This document shows positions 18,748 through 26,143 of a stretch of DNA of 44,396 nt, one piece after another. The notes beneath the pieces are model-generated. The model saw only the letters and a list, made by a program, of their open reading frames with translations. It ran no database searches and had not been told where the DNA came from. The translations under genes were made by a program, and so were the position numbers. Origin of the DNA: SCGC-AAA076-P13 sp964613455. GTDB taxonomy: Bacteria; Pseudomonadota; Gammaproteobacteria; Magnimaribacterales; D2472. Position 1 is the stretch's first letter. Each line of letters starts with the position of its first letter. The stretch spans positions 1 to 44,396 of the forward strand of contig CAZTGS010000008.1 in assembly GCA_964613455.1 (NCBI GenBank). The letters run 5' to 3'.

Positions 18748-18770
18748 TAGATTATAATTGCTAGATTATA
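18748..18770. promoter_or_regulatory. purE-def divergent spacer: -10-like TATAAT and 9-bp direct repeat
   Basis: TAGATTATA occurs twice, at 18748-18756 and 18762-18770, in the 65-bp divergent spacer. TATAAT at 18753-18758 is a reasonable -10 for def, 28 bp before its ATG, but no good -35 is seen at normal spacing. Confidence 0.35.
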
Positions 18771-18786
18771 TAAGAAAATACTGTTT

Positions 18787-19281
18787 ATGGCACAAAAATT
18801 AAAGATTTTAAAATTTCCTGACCCAAAGTTAAGGATAGTTGCAAAGAAAGTAACTAAATTCGACAAAAGTCTACAAAATTTAGCTTCTGACATGCTTTAT
18901 ACGATGTATGAAGAAAATGGTATTGGGCTTGCTGCAACTCAAGTAGATGAACATATACGGTTGATTGTTATGGATTTAAGCGACGAAAGGGACAAACCTA
19001 TGTTTTTTGTTAACCCTGTATATAAAATACTTGATAATCACTCCATGGCCTCTTTTGAAGAAGGCTGCCTTTCAATACCTGGATTTAATGAAGAAATTAC
19101 TAGGCCTGATAAAATCAACCTTACTTGGCAGGATCTAGAGGGAAATTCACACAATGAAGAGCCTGAGGGCCTATTAACCATATGTATACAGCATGAAATA
19201 GACCACTTAGAGGGTAAATTAATGGTAGATTATATAAGTCCTATAAAAAGGGATAGGATTAGAAAAAAGCTCTCAAAATAA
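18787..19281 (+). CDS. def: peptide deformylase
   Basis: Removes the formyl group from nascent N-terminal methionine, using Fe2+ or Zn2+. 164 residues with all three family motifs: GIGLAATQ (about 47-54), EEGCLSIPG (metal Cys) and QHEIDHLEGKL (metal histidines and catalytic Glu). First gene of a plus-strand block def-fmt-trkA-trkH. The usual pairing with fmt is preserved, with 37 bp between them. Confidence 0.97.
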   Translation: MAQKLKILKFPDPKLRIVAKKVTKFDKSLQNLASDMLYTMYEENGIGLAATQVDEHIRLIVMDLSDERDKPMFFVNPVYKILDNHSMASFEEGCLSIPGFNEEITRPDKINLTWQDLEGNSHNEEPEGLLTICIQHEIDHLEGKLMVDYISPIKRDRIRKKLSK

Positions 19282-19318
19282 GAATTTAAACGATTTTAAA
19301 GGTATTTTAACTGATTTT

Positions 19319-20239
19319 ATGAACATTTTATTCGCTGGTTCTCCAAAAGCATCTGCTAAAATTCTTGATCATCTGCATTCTTCTGAAGCGGTTAATGTCA
19401 CAGGTGTAATTACTCAGCCGGACAAACCACAGAAAAGAGGAAAAAAAATAGCTGAATCACATGTATCAGCCAAAGCAAAGCATCTGAATATACCTATTTA
19501 TAAACCAAGCAACCTGAATGATGATGAGTTTAAAAAATCTATTTCCTCATTGAAAATAGATTTTTTGGTTGTAGCAGCTTATGGCAAGATTCTCCCTAAA
19601 TGGTTGTTAGATATTTCTGAGTGTATGCCAATAAACGTTCATTATTCTATACTTCCAGCATATAGGGGAGCCTCACCTATTCAGAGCACTCTTTTGAACG
19701 GAGATGAGACATCAGGAGTAACATTTATGAAAATGAACCAAGGTCTTGATGAGGGAGATATTATAAAAATATATGAGCTGCCTATTTCAGAAAATCATAA
19801 TAAGCTATCCTTAGAAGATGAATTATCTGACCTCGCTGTAACAAAAATTAACGATGTTTTGTATAATATTTTTACCAATAATTATAAGGCTACGAATCAG
19901 AATAATAAACTTGCAACTTATTGTAATAAAATAAAAAAGACTGATTCTTATGTAGATTTTAAAAACTCATCTGATTCTATTATTAACAAATATAGAGCTT
20001 TTTTTGATTGGCCAGGGACTTCTTTCATTCACAAAGAAGTAACTGTAAAAATAGCAAAAATGCATGAGATTGATCAAGATCTTGATGGTGACGTTGGAGA
20101 TATTATAAAATTCAATAAGACTGGTATATACTTTAAAACAAGTACTAAAATAATAGTGATTACTTACTTACAGATGCCTAATAAAAATATTATCTCTGCA
20201 GAAGATGCTTTTAATGCCTATCGTGATTTTTTTAGCTAA
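19319..20239 (+). CDS. fmt: methionyl-tRNA formyltransferase
   Basis: Formylates initiator Met-tRNA using 10-formyl-THF, supplying the substrate later removed by Def. 306 residues: the hydrolase-type domain opens NILFAGSPKASAKILDHL, with the catalytic stretch INVHYSILPAYRGASPIQ, then LLNGDETSGVTFMKMNQGLD and EGDI, and a C-terminal OB-like domain from about residue 210. In most gammaproteobacteria rsmB follows; here trkA comes next after 58 bp with no trace of rsmB. Confidence 0.96.
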   Translation: MNILFAGSPKASAKILDHLHSSEAVNVTGVITQPDKPQKRGKKIAESHVSAKAKHLNIPIYKPSNLNDDEFKKSISSLKIDFLVVAAYGKILPKWLLDISECMPINVHYSILPAYRGASPIQSTLLNGDETSGVTFMKMNQGLDEGDIIKIYELPISENHNKLSLEDELSDLAVTKINDVLYNIFTNNYKATNQNNKLATYCNKIKKTDSYVDFKNSSDSIINKYRAFFDWPGTSFIHKEVTVKIAKMHEIDQDLDGDVGDIIKFNKTGIYFKTSTKIIVITYLQMPNKNIISAEDAFNAYRDFFS

Positions 20240-20297
20240 GTATTTATTTTGCCCACAAGTCTTTTAATTCAACTAAAAGAGGTTTAATTTACTCTTT

Positions 20298-21653
20298 ATG
20301 AAAATAGTAATATTAGGCGCAGGTCGAATAGGCGGAAGTTTGGCTAGAAATTTATCTAACAATGATTATCAAGTAACTATCGTTGACGAAGATAAAACTC
20401 GCCTGTCAAATCTTGAGGACAAACTAGATATTATGACGGTGGACGGTCATGCTTCTACTCTTCATACTTTAAAAAAATGTGGCCTTGATGAATCTACAAT
20501 TGTTATTGCGGTGACGTCAAACGATGAGGTAAATATTATTGCCTGCCAGATAGCTAAAAATGTATTTGATGTAAAGAAAACTATATGCAGATTTAAAGAC
20601 GATTCTTATATTGATCAACTAGATGTTTTTGGTGAGGGTGTAATTGATATACCCATTAGTCCCGAAAATGAAGTTACTTCTCATCTTATAAATTTAATTA
20701 AGCACCCTGGTGCTGGTCAGATTGAAGACTTTGCGGATGGCAAAGTCAAATTAGTTTCTGTAAAAGCAAAAAAGAAAGGAAAGTTGGTTGGTCGAGAGCT
20801 AAGGGGCATTAAGGACGATATGCCGGAGGTGGATGCTTTTATTCCATCTATTTATAGAAAAGGAAAGCCCTTTATTCCATCAGGAGAGACAATAATAAAA
20901 GAAAATGATGAAATTTATTTCATTTCTTCAGAATCAAACATTGGATCTATAGTAGACGAGTTTAGAGACCATGAGGATACTTACTCGAGAATTATGATAG
21001 TTGGGGGTGGTAAAGTTGGGTTTTCTCTAGCAAAAGACCTAGAAAAGTCATACAACGTCAAATTAATAGACTCAAATGCAGAAAAATGTGCATCTTTGTC
21101 TAAGGATTTAGAAAAAACTATCGTTTTAAATGGATCAGCTACAGATGAGAGCCTGCTTAAAAGTGAAAATATTTCAAATATTGATATTTTTTGTGCATTA
21201 ACTAATGATGACGAGACAAATGTCATGTCTTCATTGCTTGCAAAAAAGATGGGCGCCAAGAAAACGATGATTATTTTAAATAATCCATCTTATTTGGGCC
21301 TTGTTCCTGGATTTATTGATATTTATATTGCCCCTTATAGGTTAACAGTTTCTTCAGTTCTTCAAGATTTAAGAGATAGTGATGTTTCTCAAGACGTAAT
21401 TCTTAAAATGGATACAGGGGCTGAGGCGATAGAAGGAGTGGTTCATGCAAATGAATATACGTCATCATTATTTGGGTCCCCCATTAAAGAGGTTCCTATG
21501 CCAGAAGGTTGTTCAATTGGGGCTGTGGTTAGGCATGGAGAGTTATTGATGCCAAGTTCCTCAGTAGAGCTCTCCTTAAATGACCGTTTAATTGTATTTG
21601 TATCAGATAAAAAAATGGTCCATGAGGTAGAGGCACTATTTAGGTCAAACTAA
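20298..21653 (+). CDS. trkA: Trk system potassium uptake regulatory subunit TrkA
   Basis: Cytosolic gating ring of the Trk K+ uptake system. 451 residues in two RCK repeats: the first NAD-binding fold begins KIVILGAGRIGGSLARNL with an acidic end VDED, and the second begins near residue 230 with IMIVGGGKVGFSLAKDLE and LIDSN; each is followed by a TrkA-C domain (the last ends NDRLIVFVSDKKMVHEVE). The stop overlaps the trkH ATG as TAATG, so ring and channel are translated together. Confidence 0.95.
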   Translation: MKIVILGAGRIGGSLARNLSNNDYQVTIVDEDKTRLSNLEDKLDIMTVDGHASTLHTLKKCGLDESTIVIAVTSNDEVNIIACQIAKNVFDVKKTICRFKDDSYIDQLDVFGEGVIDIPISPENEVTSHLINLIKHPGAGQIEDFADGKVKLVSVKAKKKGKLVGRELRGIKDDMPEVDAFIPSIYRKGKPFIPSGETIIKENDEIYFISSESNIGSIVDEFRDHEDTYSRIMIVGGGKVGFSLAKDLEKSYNVKLIDSNAEKCASLSKDLEKTIVLNGSATDESLLKSENISNIDIFCALTNDDETNVMSSLLAKKMGAKKTMIILNNPSYLGLVPGFIDIYIAPYRLTVSSVLQDLRDSDVSQDVILKMDTGAEAIEGVVHANEYTSSLFGSPIKEVPMPEGCSIGAVVRHGELLMPSSSVELSLNDRLIVFVSDKKMVHEVEALFRSN

Positions 21654-23086
21654 TGAGCTTTAAACCCATAATTAATCTTTTCAGCATTCTTGTGATGTTC
21701 TTTAGCTTATCTTTTGTATTGCCTATGGTGGTTTCACTTATATATAAAGACTCAGCACTATCTATATTTTCGAGTACCTTTTTTATAGTTTTTGGGCTTG
21801 GAGCACTTGGCTGGTTTACTTCCAAGGGAAGCAAAAAAGAACTTGATCAAAATGATGGCTTTATATTAGTCACATTTTTCTGGTTAATTTTAGCAATTGC
21901 AGGAGCGATTCCCTTTTTTTTAAGTGGGATGTCCTTTGTTGACGCCTTTTTTGAGTCAATGTCAGGAATAACAACCACAGGCGCAACTGTTATCTCCGGG
22001 TTAGATAACCTCCCTGAATCGATATTGTTTTATAGGCAGCTTTTGCAATGGATGGGAGGAATGGGTTTGATAGTCTTGGCTGTTGCTGTAATGCCTCTTT
22101 TAGGTATTGGTGGTGGTCAGTTATATAAAACTGAGATTCCAGGCGCTATGAGTGGTCAGAAACTTACACCAACAATTAGTGGGACAGCAAAAGCTCTGTG
22201 GGCTATATATCTTGGGTTAACAATAGTTTGTGCAATTCTTTACTATTTGGGTGGAATGACATCTTTTGATGCCATATCGCATAGTCTAAGTACGGTTTCT
22301 ATTGGAGGGTTTTCAACACATGATGCCAGTATTGGTTACTTTAATAGTAATTTTATTGAGGCTGTATGTATTATCTTTATGCTGCTTTCAGCTCTGAGTT
22401 TTAGTCTTCATTACTATGCTATTTATACAAGAAGGCCTCTGAAATACTTCTACGATCCTGAGCTTAGATTCTTTATATCGATTGTATTTGTCATTTTTAT
22501 AATATCTTTATTAATTAATCTTGCCTCTAGCCAATCTAATGCCCCAATAAGTGATCTCTTATTCCAGTCAGTGTCGATTGTTACTACTACTGGATTTTCA
22601 GTTGCGGACTCTTCCGAATGGGCTCCCTCGATTGGTTTTCTTTTTTTAATAGGCGCTTTTATTGGTGCATGCTCTGGATCAGTTGGTGGAGGTGTTAAAT
22701 CATACAGAGTTTTAATAATGATAAATTATGCATACATTAATCTAATGAAGATGGTTCATCCTAATGCGGTGGTCTCATTAAAGATGGGCGTCAAAAATAT
22801 TGATAATGATGTTGCAACTTCTGTGTGGGGGTTTTTCTCAATCTATGTCATCTCATTTATGATTTTATTATTAGGGCTTGTGATGACTGGTTTAGATTTT
22901 GAATCATCTTTCTCAGCTATTGGCGCCTGTTTAAACAACCTTGGTCCAGGGCTGGGTGAGGTGTCTCAAACTTATGGATCTGTTACTCCTGCTGGTAAAA
23001 GTATTTTAGCCCTTGCCATGATTTTAGGAAGGCTGGAAATTTTTACATTATTGGTTTTATTGACTCCAATGTTTTGGAGAAAATAA
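21653..23086 (+). CDS. trkH: Trk potassium uptake transmembrane subunit TrkH
   Basis: Ion-conducting subunit of the Trk K+ system, 477 residues with about ten or more hydrophobic segments in four pore-loop repeats. Selectivity-filter-like segments include SMSGITTTGATV, LSTVSIGGFSTHD, VSIVTTTGFSVAD and ACLNNLGPGLGEV. The segment SGSVGGGVKSYRVLIM corresponds to the intramembrane loop of TrkH/KtrB proteins. Its stop directly abuts the stop of the convergent acyltransferase gene (23086/23087) with no room for a terminator. Confidence 0.95.
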   Translation: MSFKPIINLFSILVMFFSLSFVLPMVVSLIYKDSALSIFSSTFFIVFGLGALGWFTSKGSKKELDQNDGFILVTFFWLILAIAGAIPFFLSGMSFVDAFFESMSGITTTGATVISGLDNLPESILFYRQLLQWMGGMGLIVLAVAVMPLLGIGGGQLYKTEIPGAMSGQKLTPTISGTAKALWAIYLGLTIVCAILYYLGGMTSFDAISHSLSTVSIGGFSTHDASIGYFNSNFIEAVCIIFMLLSALSFSLHYYAIYTRRPLKYFYDPELRFFISIVFVIFIISLLINLASSQSNAPISDLLFQSVSIVTTTGFSVADSSEWAPSIGFLFLIGAFIGACSGSVGGGVKSYRVLIMINYAYINLMKMVHPNAVVSLKMGVKNIDNDVATSVWGFFSIYVISFMILLLGLVMTGLDFESSFSAIGACLNNLGPGLGEVSQTYGSVTPAGKSILALAMILGRLEIFTLLVLLTPMFWRK

Positions 23087-23950
23087 CTAAATATTTAAGT
23101 AGGGATCTTCAACCCCCTGTAATGTTTTCTTAAATCTTTTATATTCCCATGAATAATCTTTTGGATTTATATTAATAAGGTTTTCAATATCTTTATTTAC
23201 AGATAGTTTGTGCTTACTATCACTATATATATCATTACTACAGGGTCTAATTGCAATACTAAGCATATTCTCTTGGGTTGAATTAATGCAACAATAGATA
23301 GCAGCTTTCTTTGTCTTATAAGCTAATGAAGCAGCAAGGGTGGTTGTGTATGCATCTCTATTAAATAGCTTTATATGTTCGCCCATATTATCTGCAGGCA
23401 CCTGGTCGGCAGCAATACAAATAACATTATTTGAAATTAAGGCTTTATAGATCTGTCTTACTCCAGATATATTAGTCTCAAAAGTTTTGTTGTTTCCGAC
23501 ATCTCTTTGGCTTCTTACAAAAGCATCCAACCTTTTATTTTTAACTTTTTTATATAAAGTAGTAGTTTGTGTTTTACTGTTAACCCATTTCAATAACATA
23601 TCTACACTTCTGTTATGAATAGCTATAAAAATAAGTCCTTTTTTATTTCTTATATTTTCCGAAAGCAGATAGTTATTTTCAACTCTATAGATCTTGTTAC
23701 CAGAAATATGAATTGGTCTTGACCATGATTGAAGGGTTTCATATCCACTTACTATAGTTTCTATAATACTTTTAGTTGCTAGATTTATCTTTTCATATTC
23801 CTTTAAACCTGGATAGCAAATATTAATATTTATAAGTGATACTTTGAATGCTTTTGTATTTTTATGAAGGCCAGACGAGCAACACAAGGTAGTAACAAGC
23901 CTAACAGCTCTTATTGGTAAAAATGTTAATAGATAAAATAAAACCTTCAT
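23087..23950 (-). CDS. LpxL/HtrB-family lipid A acyltransferase
   Basis: Probable late acyltransferase of lipid A synthesis. 287 residues with an N-terminal hydrophobic anchor, the catalytic HX4D as HNRSVD in FIAIHNRSVDML (about residue 110), and the family's later DQVPADNMGEHIKLFNRDA and TTLAASLAYKTKKA. Identity is lower than for neighbouring core genes and the protein is Lys/Asn-rich. In Pseudomonas an lpxL-type gene also lies near the glyQ-glyS end of the origin cluster, supporting orthology. The acyl donor and site cannot be told. Confidence 0.82.
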   Translation of the reverse strand: MKVLFYLLTFLPIRAVRLVTTLCCSSGLHKNTKAFKVSLININICYPGLKEYEKINLATKSIIETIVSGYETLQSWSRPIHISGNKIYRVENNYLLSENIRNKKGLIFIAIHNRSVDMLLKWVNSKTQTTTLYKKVKNKRLDAFVRSQRDVGNNKTFETNISGVRQIYKALISNNVICIAADQVPADNMGEHIKLFNRDAYTTTLAASLAYKTKKAAIYCCINSTQENMLSIAIRPCSNDIYSDSKHKLSVNKDIENLININPKDYSWEYKRFKKTLQGVEDPYLNI

Positions 23951-24039
23951 GGTGATTACTTGTCTGTTGATTGTTATATAATCTTGGTAAGTAACAATAA
24001 TATATGTTTATTTACTATAAATACAATAAGTTATTTAAA

Positions 24040-24053
24040 GTAACATATGTTAC
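24040..24053. promoter_or_regulatory. perfect 14-bp palindrome in glyS leader
   Basis: GTAACATATGTTAC is a perfect 14-bp palindrome, 6 bp before the glyS Shine-Dalgarno AGGAGA (24061-24066). As DNA it could be an operator for a dimeric regulator; as RNA it folds into a 5-bp stem with an AUAU loop next to the ribosome site. TATAAT (23977-23982) and TATAAA (24016-24021) upstream are possible -10 elements. Confidence 0.5.
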
Positions 24054-24073
24054 CTTTTTAAGGAGAAATACAG

Positions 24074-25435
24074 TTGGCTGCTAAAACAATGGAGGATCTT
24101 GTTTCTTTATGTAAAAGAAGGGGTTTTATATTCCAATCAGGTGAAATTTATGGCGGAATGCAGGGAATGTACGATTATGGGCCTTTGGGGGTTGAGCTAA
24201 AGAACAATTTAAAGCACGCCTGGTGGAGTGCAATGATATATGAAAATGATAATATTGAAGGCTTAGACGCCTCAATCCTTTCTAATCCAACAGTTCTGAA
24301 GCATTCTGGTCATGAGGACACATTTTCTGATCCTATGGTAGATTGCAGAGCTTGTAACGGAAGATGGAGAAGTGACCTAATAGATGATTCGAAATGTCCA
24401 GGCTGTAAGTCTACAGACTTAACAGAGCCTAGGCCCTTTAATCTAATGTTTAAAACTGCTGTTGGGCCAGTAGATGATGGAGCATCCTTTGCTTACTTAC
24501 GCCCAGAAACAGCTCAGCAAATATTTACTAACTTTAAGAATGTTGTTGATTCTTCATCTAAGTCACTGCCATTTGGCATTGCTCAAATAGGCAAGGCTTT
24601 CAGAAATGAGATTACGCCAAGAAATTTTATATTTAGAGTTAGAGAGTTTGAGCAAATGGAACTTGAGTTTTTTGTCGTGCCGGGAACTGATGATGAATGG
24701 CATAACTCATGGGTACAAAAAAGACTTGATTGGTGGGTACAACAAGGCGTGCCTATGGAAAGCATAGAGCTCTATGAGGTTCCAGATGATGAACTTGCTC
24801 ATTATTCTAAGAGAACAGTTGATGTTATGTATAAATTTCCACATGGCTTAGAAGAACTGGAAGGTATAGCAAATAGAACAGATTTTGATTTAGGATCTCA
24901 TACTAAGAATCAGGATGAACTCGATATTAGTGCTAAAGTTATGGAAAATAAATCTTCAAATACTAGGCTTGCAATACAAGATATAGAAACAAAAAAATGG
25001 GTAGTTCCTTATGTTATTGAGCCATCTGCTGGGGTTGATAGAGGCATATTAGCAATTATGAATGAAGCTTATAATATAGAGCAACTGGAAGGAGGCAAGG
25101 AAAGAACAGTATTGAAGCTAAAGCCTCACTTGTCTCCCATTAAGGCTGCTGTGATTCCTCTTAAAAAGAATAATGATGATCTTGTAAAAATAGCTTCTGA
25201 TCTTAAGTCAACTCTACAGAAACTCAATTTAGGAAGAGTTGTTCTAGAGAATACTGGAAACATAGGTAAGGGGTATAGAAGGCATGATGAAATAGGAACT
25301 CCACTTTGTATTACAATTGACTTTGATAGTCTAGAAGATATGACCGCAACAGTTAGGGACAGAGATACAATGGAACAAAAAAGGATGAGGATTGATTTAC
25401 TACCTGAATATCTTATTAAGGTAGTTAATGGCTAG
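24074..25435 (+). CDS. glyS: glycine--tRNA ligase, single-chain homodimeric type
   Basis: Class II aminoacyl-tRNA synthetase charging tRNA-Gly. 453 residues of the alpha2 (one-gene) type: KRRGFIFQSGEIYGGMQGMY and DYGPLGVELKNNLK at the N-terminus, a zinc ribbon with Cys91/94/108/111, motif 2 GKAFRNEITPRNFIFRVREF, motif 3 EPSAGVDRGILAIM and a C-terminal anticodon-binding domain. Gammaproteobacteria normally carry the unrelated alpha2beta2 enzyme encoded by glyQ and glyS, which is absent here. The start is TTG at 24074 with AGGAGA 7 bp upstream; the next in-frame ATG is five codons later. plsC follows by 3 bp. Confidence 0.96.
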   Translation: MAAKTMEDLVSLCKRRGFIFQSGEIYGGMQGMYDYGPLGVELKNNLKHAWWSAMIYENDNIEGLDASILSNPTVLKHSGHEDTFSDPMVDCRACNGRWRSDLIDDSKCPGCKSTDLTEPRPFNLMFKTAVGPVDDGASFAYLRPETAQQIFTNFKNVVDSSSKSLPFGIAQIGKAFRNEITPRNFIFRVREFEQMELEFFVVPGTDDEWHNSWVQKRLDWWVQQGVPMESIELYEVPDDELAHYSKRTVDVMYKFPHGLEELEGIANRTDFDLGSHTKNQDELDISAKVMENKSSNTRLAIQDIETKKWVVPYVIEPSAGVDRGILAIMNEAYNIEQLEGGKERTVLKLKPHLSPIKAAVIPLKKNNDDLVKIASDLKSTLQKLNLGRVVLENTGNIGKGYRRHDEIGTPLCITIDFDSLEDMTATVRDRDTMEQKRMRIDLLPEYLIKVVNG

Positions 25436-25438
25436 TTC

Positions 25439-26143
25439 ATGTCATTAGTTGGAAGTCTCTTATTTAATCTAATATTTTATCTTAGTGTTTTTCCAATAAC
25501 CTCTCTAGTTATCGTACTCTATCCATTTCTTTCGACCCAAAAGTTACAAAAAATTGGGGCATGTTGGATAAAGTTTGTTCTTCATTTACTAAAAGCTCTT
25601 TGTGGGATTACATGGAAAGTAGAGGGTCTATCTAATCTTACAAAAAAACCTTTTATCTTGGTTTCAAATCATCAAGGACAATGGGAGTCATTATTTATTC
25701 AAACGCTCTGTATCCCAAATACAAGTATCGTTAAGAAAGAGCTGTTATTAATCCCTTTTTTTGGTTGGGCTCTTGCTTGCATGAAGCCTATAACTTTAAA
25801 TAGATCTAATCGATTTAGTAGCTTAAAAAAGGTTATATCAACCGGTATTATAAAAATAAAAGAGGGATATACGGTGATTCTATTTCCTGAAGGTACAAGA
25901 AACAGCCCAGAAAAAGGTATTCAGCCTTTTGCAAATAGTTGTGGGTTGTTATCAGTAAAAAGTGGTGCTCCTATAATTCCTATTTGCCACAATTCAGGAA
26001 AGTTCTGGAAGAATAAAAAGTTTGTTAAATCATCAGGAGAGGTTGTTATAAGAATAGGAAAGCCTATGTCTGGTACAAATGCTAAAGATTTAACGGACAA
26101 GGCCTACAAGTGGATAAAGACTAATTACGATGAAATAGTTTAA
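25439..26143 (+). CDS. plsC: 1-acyl-sn-glycerol-3-phosphate acyltransferase
   Basis: Adds the second acyl chain to make phosphatidic acid. 234 residues: an N-terminal membrane segment, the catalytic block as NHQGQWES (HX4E rather than HX4D, a variant known in this subfamily), FFGWALACMKPITLNR, and FPEGTRNSPEKG for glycerol-phosphate binding. An acyltransferase of this type also sits next to gyrB in Pseudomonas. The gene starts 3 bp after glyS without a visible Shine-Dalgarno, so it is probably coupled. Its stop overlaps the gyrB stop within a shared TTAA (26140-26143). Confidence 0.93.
   Translation: MSLVGSLLFNLIFYLSVFPITSLVIVLYPFLSTQKLQKIGACWIKFVLHLLKALCGITWKVEGLSNLTKKPFILVSNHQGQWESLFIQTLCIPNTSIVKKELLLIPFFGWALACMKPITLNRSNRFSSLKKVISTGIIKIKEGYTVILFPEGTRNSPEKGIQPFANSCGLLSVKSGAPIIPICHNSGKFWKNKKFVKSSGEVVIRIGKPMSGTNAKDLTDKAYKWIKTNYDEIV

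Noticed and set aside
23951..24073. T-box or glycine riboswitch upstream of glyS
   Set aside because: The leader is only 123 bp, shows no T-box core sequence or tandem glycine aptamer features, and the only clear element is a short palindrome.
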